Part shown: positions 15,547-20,054 of the stretch, in pieces | Position numbering within the stretch: position 1 is the first letter of the stretch | Layout: each line of letters begins with the position of its first letter | DNA from: an uncultured Lachnospiraceae bacterium | GTDB taxonomy: Bacteria > Bacillota > Clostridia > Lachnospirales > Lachnospiraceae | NCBI GenBank assembly: GCA_910588865.1 | Contig: CAJUSJ010000071.1 | Location: forward strand, 1-20,054 | Reading direction: 5' to 3' | Length of the DNA stretch: 20,054 bases | Translations under genes and position numbers: made by a program | The notes under the pieces: model-generated | Seen by the model: only the letters and a program-made list of their open reading frames with translations | Databases searched by the model: none | Told to the model about the DNA's origin: nothing

Positions 15547-15786
15547 TATCTTTTGTCCCCCCTTCCATAGCTGTAAATCCTTATTTTATGCGGTTTAAGG
15601 CCACCACGGTCTCTATATTCCCCGTGCATGGAAAAATTTGATATTTCGATTTTACCATATATCGTCAAGCCACACAAGCATTACAAACTAAGCATTTTCA
15701 GAGGGTTCAACTTAATAGTTTTTATAAATTTATCCTGATATTTTGTAACACGGTGGCAAATCGGTGACAAATGCCACCACGCCATT
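15547..15786. other. Intergenic region at the probable prophage boundary
   Basis: AT-rich, with no gene seen. GGTGGCA (15752-15758) and TGCCACC (15772-15778) form a hairpin just past the stop of the lysin remnant, without a U-run. No attachment-site repeat can be identified, because the other prophage end is outside the window. Confidence 0.35.
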
Positions 15787-15940
15787 TTAATAAAATTCCC
15801 CTATTTCCTGGACTCCTTGGGAATCTGTCACATACAGCCCACACTCCAGGGGGGTGTCCAGCTCTTAGCTCGAAGTAGTACCAATTTCCGCCAACCTCCT
15901 GCCAGCCGGTCACCGCATAGCCGTTGACATAATGCCCGAA
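15787..15940 (-). pseudogene. Frameshifted remnant of an endolysin cell-wall-binding C-terminus
   Basis: One frame reads GHYVNGYAVTGWQEVGGNWY and on to FELRAGHP. After a run of six C (15849-15854) the meaningful sequence moves to the neighbouring frame: LECGLYVTDSQGVQEIGEFY then TAA at 15787-15789. One C fewer would restore a single reading frame. It is a paralogue of the C-terminus of the endolysin next door (GYMLTGYQNAPDGRKYF there), that is, cell-wall-binding repeats. There is no start or ribosome site of its own. It begins directly after the stop of the small phage gene, so it is a leftover of a second lysin or of recombination between lysin 3' ends. Confidence 0.65.
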
Positions 15941-15944
15941 TATC

Positions 15945-16118
15945 TTATTCCTGACCGTTTATGAAGTCTTCACAGTCCAACTCTCTGTATGCCTTTTCAA
16001 AAGTTTCCTTCGGACTCCAGGAAACATAACCGTCTGGATATTTTATCCGGTACCCAGGCAGTCCATTCCTCTCCTGGGGCTCCGCTTTTACTATTTTTAT
16101 CCCTATGTAATTTTTCAT
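15945..16118 (-). CDS. Small phage protein of the lysis region (57 residues)
   Basis: The start is the ATG at 16118, which overlaps the endolysin stop in ATGA; GGGAGG lies about 6-8 nt upstream. The sequence MKNYIGIKIVKAEPQERNG, then GYRIKYPDGYVSWSPKETFEKAY, matches a family of short phage proteins ending in Y-x-S-W-S-P-K-x-x-F-x-x-A-Y, found beside lysis or tail genes and in Mu-like phages. Its function is unknown to me. Translational coupling to the lysin suggests co-expression late in infection. Confidence 0.75.
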   Translation of the reverse strand: MKNYIGIKIVKAEPQERNGLPGYRIKYPDGYVSWSPKETFEKAYRELDCEDFINGQE

Positions 16119-17011
16119 ATGTTCCCTCCCTGATCCGTTGTTTTGTAACACTCGTTCTCCATATCCCAATCCGCCACCATCAGAACCCCCCTGGGATCCG
16201 TGACCATACATTTTCCCTCGTTAACGCCGGGTTCTGGACAGAGGAAATACTTTCTGCCGTCAGGAGCGTTCTGGTATCCGGTGAGCATATAGCCCTTTTC
16301 ATCAAACAGATACCAGCCAGAGGTGCCTCCGGTTCGTTCTGTCAGCCAGTGCCATCCGCCCTGGGCATAGGTTCCGTCCGCGAACTGATACCACCACCGC
16401 TTTCCGTCAGCGGCCCGCAGGAATCCCTGAGTGTATCCTTTTTCCTGAGGCTCCACAAGGGAGTAATCGGGCCGTCCGTAGCCGTCGATCCGACGGCTTC
16501 CATTGATCCAGCCGACAGGATACTGCTTGTACGCCACGCAGCCGCCTTCATTTTCCAGGATCTTTTCAGAGCTGGTGTTGCCTTCCACTGTATAGACTAT
16601 ACCGTTTTCCACTTTATACACATACCCTGTGTGATAGACCCTGGTCCCGTTATGGAAAAAGATCTGGTCTCCCTCCTGAGGGGTCTGATGGTAGCGGCCC
16701 ATCTTTTTGTAGAAACTGACAGAGGTGGGAGTGTAGGCGGAAAATCCTCCAAGCAGCTCCCTGGCCGCGTCCACCCCAAACAGATGGATCAGCACCGTGT
16801 CCACAAAGGAGTCACACCAGGGCTGTCCCTGGACATTGATTCCGATTTTCTGCCTGTAGAGATCCGCGAACACCGTATAGTTACCGTCTCCGGCATTGGT
16901 CTTAAAGTCTTCCGGGTTGTCGTAGGATCCTAGGTGATCCTTTTTATTTTTCTCACAGTACCCTACCTATTTTTTGAATTCTGGGGTGACTTTTGTCTGT
17001 ATGATTCCCAT
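16115..17011 (-). pseudogene. CHAP-domain endolysin interrupted by an in-frame TAG
   Basis: The natural start is the ATG at 17011 with GAGGAGGA just upstream: MGIIQTKVTPEFKK, then TAG (16967-16969), then the same frame continues VGYCEKNKKDHLGSYDNPED and on to a complete protein. The part after the stop holds a CHAP amidase/endopeptidase domain: Cys in QPWCDSF, His in RVYHTGYVY and TVEGNTSS. Choline-binding-type wall-binding repeats follow (KRWWYQFADGTYAQGGWHW, GWYLFDEKGYMLTGYQ). A restart at the GTG at 16873 would drop the N-terminal ~34 residues including the conserved GYxEK segment and has no good ribosome site. In Clostridia lysins the residues around VGYxEK are part of the domain, so the stop falls inside it. 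It is either inactivated or read through; TAG ends other genes here (MMPL, hicB), so general recoding is unlikely. Confidence 0.75.
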
Positions 17012-17037
17012 CGTTATTCCTCCTCATTTAAATTTTC

Positions 17038-17066
17038 AAAAAAGAATACCCCTCTCCGGAAGGGGC
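17038..17066 (-). terminator. Terminator hairpin just upstream of the endolysin
   Basis: CCCCT (17049-17053) pairs with AGGGG (17061-17065). On the minus strand TATTC and TTTTTT follow. It would end any minus-strand transcript entering from the holin side, leaving the endolysin without an obvious promoter. It may be the end of a gene lost when hicAB was inserted. Confidence 0.5.
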
Positions 17067-17133
17067 TCTGATTATCAGGTTTTCCTTGGTTTCGGCTCCG
17101 CTCTCATCAATATAATGTCTCCTCAGCTTATAT

Positions 17134-17187
17134 TTACGTAAATTACTTATTTTTCATCTTGATATTACGTAAATTACGTAGTATAAT
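17134..17187 (+). promoter_or_regulatory. hicAB promoter with paired operator repeats
   Basis: TTGATA (17159-17164) and TATAAT (17182-17187) are 17 nt apart. The 13-bp word TTACGTAAATTAC occurs twice, at 17134-17146 and 17165-17177, offset by 31 bp (three helical turns). The second copy fills the promoter spacer and contains palindromic TACGTA. This fits autorepression by the ribbon-helix-helix domain of HicB binding on one face of DNA. Confidence 0.7.
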
Positions 17188-17210
17188 ATAATCATAGAGG
17201 AGGTGATTAA

Positions 17211-17386
17211 ATGAAACGAAGGGACTTAGTAAAAAACTGGAAGCCGCCGGATATAAAGTAGATCGTGACGATGGCGATCACACAATCTACGAAAAAGACG
17301 GCGGACGTCCTCTACAAGTCCCAAGACACCGGAAAATTAATGAAAACACAGCAAGATCCATTCTAAGAGCGGCGGGGCTGAAATAA
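17211..17386 (+). pseudogene. hicA: Frameshifted HicA mRNA interferase toxin
   Basis: ATG at 17211 after GAGGAGGTG. The frame from ATG reads MKRRDLVKNWKPPDIK and stops at 17259-17261. Adding one A to the run of six at 17231-17236 restores a full HicA of 58 residues: MKRRDLVKKLEAAGYKVD, then RDDGDHTIYEKDGGRPLQV, PRHRKINENTARSILRAAGL. The restored product has the HicA double-stranded RNA-binding fold signature, with the catalytic His in GDHTIY. Known role: HicA cleaves mRNA and tmRNA and is held inactive by HicB. As sequenced the toxin is dead, or the A-run slips in transcription or replication, or the base is a sequencing error. hicB follows 36 bp later. Confidence 0.85.
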
Positions 17387-17422
17387 AGCCCCTCCCTCCA
17401 ATCAATATAAAGGAGGTCTCAT

Positions 17423-17803
17423 ATGGCAGAATATGTGTATCCAGCCATCTTCCATCCAAATGACGATGGCTCCTATACCATCACTTATCCTGATTTACCG
17501 GGATGTATCAGCGAGGGAAAATCCTTGGGAAACGCCATTTACATGGCTCAGGCGGCCCTCACGCAGTGGATAGAATATCTCACAGATAAAAAGCAATTTA
17601 TTCCGTCCGCAAGTGATCTGAAAACCATTGATCTTTCACGGGAAGAATTTGTAAGCCTGATCCGCGCCGACGTGAAGGACGGCCGCGCGGTAAAGCGCAC
17701 TGTCAGCATACCCAAGTGGATGGACGATAAAGTAACCGAAACCGGATTGAGTTTGTCCCGCGTATTACAGGACGCGTTAAAGGAAAGACTTAATGTTGGT
17801 TAG
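17423..17803 (+). CDS. hicB: HicB antitoxin
   Basis: 126 residues, AAGGAGG 6 nt before the ATG. N-terminal HicB RNase-H-like fold: YPAIFHPNDDGSYTITYPDL, PGCISEGKSLGNAIYMAQAA. C-terminal ribbon-helix-helix DNA-binding domain: AVKRTVSIPKWMDDKVTET with GLSLSRVLQDALKERL. It binds HicA and represses the hicAB promoter; matching repeats are present upstream. The gene is intact although hicA is frameshifted, so it may persist as an orphan antitoxin or repressor. It lies between holin and endolysin genes, on the opposite strand, with its own promoter and terminator: a moron-like cassette. Confidence 0.92.
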   Translation: MAEYVYPAIFHPNDDGSYTITYPDLPGCISEGKSLGNAIYMAQAALTQWIEYLTDKKQFIPSASDLKTIDLSREEFVSLIRADVKDGRAVKRTVSIPKWMDDKVTETGLSLSRVLQDALKERLNVG

Positions 17804-17841
17804 AAAGAATCCCCGGCGCGCAACCGGGGATTCTTTCTTTT
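17802..17841 (+). terminator. Terminator of hicAB
   Basis: AGAAAGAATCCCCGG (17802-17816) and CCGGGGATTCTTTCT (17824-17838) form a perfect 15-bp stem with a 7-nt loop. The descending arm ends in TTTCTTTTC. The stem begins inside the hicB stop codon. The A-rich left flank means it could also stop transcripts from the holin side. Confidence 0.85.
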
Positions 17842-17862
17842 CTCAGGCACTCACGTCTTACG

Positions 17863-17880
17863 ACTCGCGCCGGCGCGAGT
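17863..17880. repeat. Perfect 18-bp GC-rich palindrome at the holin stop
   Basis: ACTCGCGCCGGCGCGAGT is a perfect palindrome with no spacer, ending on the first base of the holin gene's stop triplet. There is no T-run. It may be a rigid transcription barrier, an insertion-junction scar of the hicAB cassette, or a protein-binding site. Confidence 0.5.
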
Positions 17881-18209
17881 TACTTCTCTTTATATACGGT
17901 CCTCTCCCATATCTCCTTCACCCTCTCCCAGCCGTCCATGGCCACCAGCGCCACAATAAAGGCGGCTATCATACAGGCAAAGACCATGTACCACTCAATC
18001 GGTTCCTTCCGCCAGGACATCAACGCCACGAACGACGCCGGGCACAGAACCAGGGACAGGATAATTACAACCGCCGCCGTGGGGATCCTGTTCAGCCCTG
18101 GCCAGGACTTAACCACCTGGGTGATTATGGAGACAACAAAGGCCATCACCCCGATGGCCGTAAGCAAATACAGCAGATACGGCGTCACCTCATTCATATT
18201 GATACTCAT
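17880..18209 (-). CDS. Phage holin-like membrane protein
   Basis: 109 residues; GAGGAAG lies a few nt before the ATG. Three predicted membrane helices: about 10-32 (YLLYLLTAIGVMAFVVSII), 43-63 (TAAVVIILSLVLCPASFVAL) and 72-91 (WYMVFACMIAAFIVALVAM). A charged C-terminus (WERVKEIWERTVYKEK) would be in the cytoplasm. Size, topology and place upstream of the endolysin match a class I holin, which forms holes that release the lysin. The family name is by context; proteins of this kind in Clostridia prophages are often left unnamed. It is 45 bp downstream of the one-TM protein. Confidence 0.7.
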   Translation of the reverse strand: MSINMNEVTPYLLYLLTAIGVMAFVVSIITQVVKSWPGLNRIPTAAVVIILSLVLCPASFVALMSWRKEPIEWYMVFACMIAAFIVALVAMDGWERVKEIWERTVYKEK

Positions 18210-18254
18210 TCTCTTCCTCTCTTTCCGCCGGTTCCCCCGGCTGACATCTTAATA

Positions 18255-18524
18255 CTATCTATGCGCTTCCTGGTTCATGTGTTTCTCGATCTTGTCCACC
18301 GCCTCCGTCACCGGGCCGTTGCATCCCTGCTCCTTGAGCCCTTTCAGGCAGGCCAGGACCCCATAAGTCAAAAGGCACATTTCCTCCTTCATGGACTTGA
18401 TATCCTCGTCCTGCTTGTTCTGGCGCTGATACCAGCGGTAGGCGGCGAACAGGCCTCCTAATAATACGCTGGCGGCTCCCATCAGGGAAGCCCCTGACAG
18501 GATTGTCTGGGCGTCCACGTACAT
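18255..18524 (-). CDS. One-TM phage lysis-region protein
   Basis: 89 residues; GGAGG lies 9 nt before the ATG. One N-terminal membrane helix (about 10-30, GASLMGAASVLLGGLFAAY), then RWYQRQNKQDEDIKSMKEE (charged helix) and a Cys-containing LLTYGVLACLKGLKEQGCNG stretch. Proteins of this form are common just before holins in Lachnospiraceae prophages and may be holin partners or antiholins. This role is inference. Confidence 0.65.
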   Translation of the reverse strand: MYVDAQTILSGASLMGAASVLLGGLFAAYRWYQRQNKQDEDIKSMKEEMCLLTYGVLACLKGLKEQGCNGPVTEAVDKIEKHMNQEAHR

Positions 18525-18546
18525 CTTTCCTCACCTCCTCCCATGT

Positions 18547-18576
18547 AAAAAAGAACCCATGCGCACGGGTTCTTTT
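18547..18576 (-). terminator. Terminator upstream of the lysis genes
   Basis: AAAAGAACCC (18549-18558) and GGGTTCTTTT (18567-18576) form a perfect 10-bp stem. Six A at 18547-18552 give the minus-strand U-run; the plus-strand side also has TTTT, so it can act both ways. Confidence 0.75.
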
Positions 18577-18639
18577 GGTTTGATAATATGTGGTCGCGCG
18601 TGATCCTTTCCCGCGCTATAATGTCCTGTAAGGAAAGTC

Positions 18640-18657
18640 ATTGTGGCATGACACAAT
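18640..18657. repeat. Short dyad ATTGTG-N6-CACAAT
   Basis: Perfect 6-bp arms in the gap between two terminators, in a stretch without a gene (18577-18700). A TATAAT at 18617-18622 on the plus strand has no matching -35. Role unknown. Confidence 0.25.
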
Positions 18658-18700
18658 TTTTAAGAAATCCAGACAAAATAGTTGAGAAAAATAAAAATTC

Positions 18701-18740
18701 AAGGTAGGTGTTTTTGAATATATTGTCTTACACCTACCTT
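18701..18740 (-). terminator. Terminator of the tail-fibre transcript
   Basis: AAGGTAGGTGT (18701-18711) and ACACCTACCTT (18730-18740) are perfectly complementary over 11 bp with an 18-nt loop. On the minus strand a T-rich tail follows (TTGAATTTTTATTTTT). The stem includes the stop codon of the small CD1375-type gene. Confidence 0.7.
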
Positions 18741-18883
18741 TTAGAATTCCAATTAGTTTTTTTACTAACCAAGACAGCTTCTACCTCCGCCCTCAGCCTC
18801 TCCGGTACCCGCTCCAGGGTCTTAAGGCCTTTTCGGATCAAGTCCGCGTATACCTTCGTCTTTCCGCTTCTATTCCACAACAC
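18734..18883 (-). CDS. CD1375-type small phage protein (49 residues)
   Basis: The start is a GTG at 18883 overlapping the tail-fibre stop in TAGTG; AAAGGTG lies 7 nt upstream. The product, starting LWNRSGKTKVYADLIRKGLK after the start and continuing TLERVPERLRAEVEAVLVSK, matches the short CD1375/XkdX-like proteins that follow tail fibres in Clostridia phages, with core Y-A-x-L-I-x-K-G-x-K-T-x-x-x-V-P. Function is unknown. Sure of the frame (50 codons without a stop and coupled start); family by memory. Confidence 0.7.
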   Translation of the reverse strand: MLWNRSGKTKVYADLIRKGLKTLERVPERLRAEVEAVLVSKKTNWNSKR

Positions 18884-20054
18884 TACCAATTCACCTTTCT
18901 GTTAACAAAATAGCAGGTTGCTGTTATAGTGTCTGCGCCTTTGATTTCAACAGTAATATTTCTTGTCGACCAGTCCTGTGATACAAGCACGTAACTACAA
19001 TAGTTGGGATTTGTCAAGGAATAACGATGTATCGCGTCGGTATCTAACGCAAAAAACGCTACCGCAACACCGTTTGAGCCCCGTCTAACAAGTCCAAAAC
19101 ACCATTGCGTAACAGGTGGCCACCAGATAACAATAGGATTGGTTGTATAGGTTTTTGTGTCCAGATCATATCCTTTCCATGTCCCAGTTACTTTGCTCCC
19201 ATTTACCCAAGCGGTTTTCCCTGTCAGTATATCGCCCGCCCCCGCGTCCGCGCTTGTCTGAGACGCCAGGGAGTTGGCCGTGACCTTCCCAGATCCATTA
19301 TGATATCCCGCAGGAATGGTGTAAGACCCCCCGCAGCTCAAGCTGGAGGTCTTAGCCCCCTGGTTCGCCATGGTACCGGTCACCCGGTTGCCATTGACCC
19401 ACGCCTCATACCCGGTAAGCACCTGTCCAGCCCCAGCCGCTGTCTTTCCCGACTGTACCCCCGTCTGGGACGCTAAGGAATTGCCGGTAATCTTGCCAGA
19501 GCCGTTATGGTACCCGGCGGGGATCGTGTAGGTGCCGCCGCAGCTCACGGAACCGGTCACGGCCCCCTTATTGGCCATGGTGCCCGTCAGCTTGCTCCCC
19601 TTTACCCAGGCCGTCTTTCCGCTCAAGATATCCCCAGCGCTCGATGTGGCGTCTGTCTGGGACGCTAGGCTGTTCCCGGTAATCTTTCCGGAGCCGTTGT
19701 GGTACCCCACCGGAATGGTGTAGCTTCCTCCGCAGTTCACGGAACCCGTCACGGCTCCCTTATTGGCCATGGTTCCCGTGATCTTACTTCCTTTCACCCA
19801 GGCAGTCTTTCCGCTCAAGATGTCCCCAGCGCCCGATGTGGCGTCTGTCTGCGAGGCCAGGCTGTTCCCGGTCACTTTCCCCTGACCGTTGTGATACCCC
19901 GCGGGAATTGTGTAGGTGCCGCCACAGTTTACTCCCGCTGTCTTAGCCCCCTGGTTCGGCATGGTTCCCGTAACCCGGCCCCCGTTCACCCAGGCCTCAT
20001 AACCGGTAAGGACTTGGCCAGCCCCAGCCGCCGTCTTTCCGGACTGTACTCCCG
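18883..20054 (-). CDS. Phage tail fibre with tandem 64/69-residue repeats (5' end missing)
   Basis: The frame is open to the right edge; the visible part is about 389 residues. It is made of tandem modules, each containing (K/N)G-(S/N/G)-(K/R)-x-TGTM, one Cys in CGG-(S/T)-YTIP, and GYHNGxGK(V/I)T followed by NSLASQT and a linker ending in AWV. Modules have 64 residues, or 69 when the linker is GVQSGKTAAGAGQVLTGYEA. The last ~100 residues form a distinct C-terminal domain rich in aromatics (PIVIWWPPVTQWCFGL onward) that probably is the receptor-binding tip. Such repeats form elongated trimeric fibres in Clostridia phages. A GTG at 19989 is not the true start. The gene is translationally coupled to the small protein downstream. 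Confidence 0.85.
   Translation of the reverse strand, partial: GVQSGKTAAGAGQVLTGYEAWVNGGRVTGTMPNQGAKTAGVNCGGTYTIPAGYHNGQGKVTGNSLASQTDATSGAGDILSGKTAWVKGSKITGTMANKGAVTGSVNCGGSYTIPVGYHNGSGKITGNSLASQTDATSSAGDILSGKTAWVKGSKLTGTMANKGAVTGSVSCGGTYTIPAGYHNGSGKITGNSLASQTGVQSGKTAAGAGQVLTGYEAWVNGNRVTGTMANQGAKTSSLSCGGSYTIPAGYHNGSGKVTANSLASQTSADAGAGDILTGKTAWVNGSKVTGTWKGYDLDTKTYTTNPIVIWWPPVTQWCFGLVRRGSNGVAVAFFALDTDAIHRYSLTNPNYCSYVLVSQDWSTRNITVEIKGADTITATCYFVNRKVNW
19204..20054 (-). repeat. Tandem 192/207-bp repeats of the tail-fibre gene
   Basis: Four full units lie at about 19795-19986, 19603-19794, 19396-19602 and 19204-19395, with a partial one at the edge. Linker order from 5' to 3' is long, short, short, long, short. 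Adjacent units are very similar at the DNA level, for example the shared GGCGTCTGTCTG words on the plus strand, so unequal recombination is likely. Confidence 0.75.

Larger units (their letters stand above)
15787..20054 (-). mobile_element. Prophage late region (tail fibre to lysis genes), apparently decaying
   Basis: Order on the minus strand: tail fibre, CD1375-type small protein, terminator, one-TM lysis-region protein, holin-like protein, CHAP endolysin, small phage protein, lysin remnant. This is the usual end of the late operon in Clostridia siphophages/myophages. The endolysin has an in-frame stop, the lysin remnant and hicA have homopolymer frameshifts, and no integrase or att site is in view. 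It may continue to the right of the window. Confidence 0.8.

Noticed and set aside
15945..16211. 88-codon version of the small phage gene
   Set aside because: The extra N-terminus is a shadow of the lysin; the ATG at 16118 has GGGAGG and an ATGA overlap.
17038..17130. Ten-codon minus frame MRAEPKPRKT after GAGGAG near 17107
   Set aside because: Too short to support as a gene, although the terminator follows it; it could be a leader or the remnant of a lost phage gene.
18708..18905. 65-codon plus frame in the tail-fibre 3' region
   Set aside because: It is the shadow of the CD1375-type gene on the minus strand, which has a coupled start and a family match.

Overview
The window reads as chromosome of a gut-type Clostridia, most likely a Lachnospiraceae (Enterocloster/Lachnoclostridium-like). 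Most of it is about 50% GC with strong AGGAGG ribosome binding sites and several GTG/TTG starts. Families typical of that group are present: an Rpn/PD-(D/E)XK nuclease, an HPr-like protein without the catalytic His, a lipoprotein flavin reductase, a GLUG surface protein, and Clostridia-type prophage late genes. No rRNA, tRNA or CRISPR array was seen.

Layout. 1-1800 (minus) is the AT-rich 5' part of a secreted fibro-slime-domain surface protein that runs off the left edge, followed by a ~660-bp leader with inverted repeats. 2467-4121 is an Rpn nuclease gene flanked by two ~270-bp diverged direct copies of its own promoter, leader and first 13 codons. 4164-4406 is an HPr-like gene with its own promoter and terminator. 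4617-8396 is a metabolic unit: an exported FAD/FMN reductase lipoprotein coupled to 5-formyltetrahydrofolate cyclo-ligase, with a divergent AraC-family regulator. The two promoters overlap and have dyad symmetry beside them. 8386-8649 is a lone transposase-type helix-turn-helix fragment. 8820-15198 is a candidate three-gene system: a TetR-type regulator, divergent from an MMPL/RND transporter that is translationally coupled to a membrane-anchored protein in which a ~265-residue coiled-coil-like segment interrupts GLUG repeats. 15238-15546 encodes an unknown protein.

15787-20054 is the late end of a prophage, apparently decaying. On the minus strand it holds a repetitive tail fibre (cut by the right edge), a hidden CD1375-type small protein, a one-TM lysis-region protein, a holin-like protein, a CHAP endolysin split by an in-frame TAG, a small phage protein, and a frameshifted endolysin C-terminal remnant. 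A hicAB toxin-antitoxin cassette with its own promoter, operator repeats and terminator sits in the opposite orientation between holin and lysin. Its hicA is frameshifted in an A-run while hicB is intact.

The best candidate for an undescribed system is the TetR / MMPL / GLUG-coiled-coil locus. Second is the flavin reductase, which seems to lack both carboxylate-binding histidines of fumarate reductases and so probably uses another substrate. All family names are from motif recognition; no database search was run.
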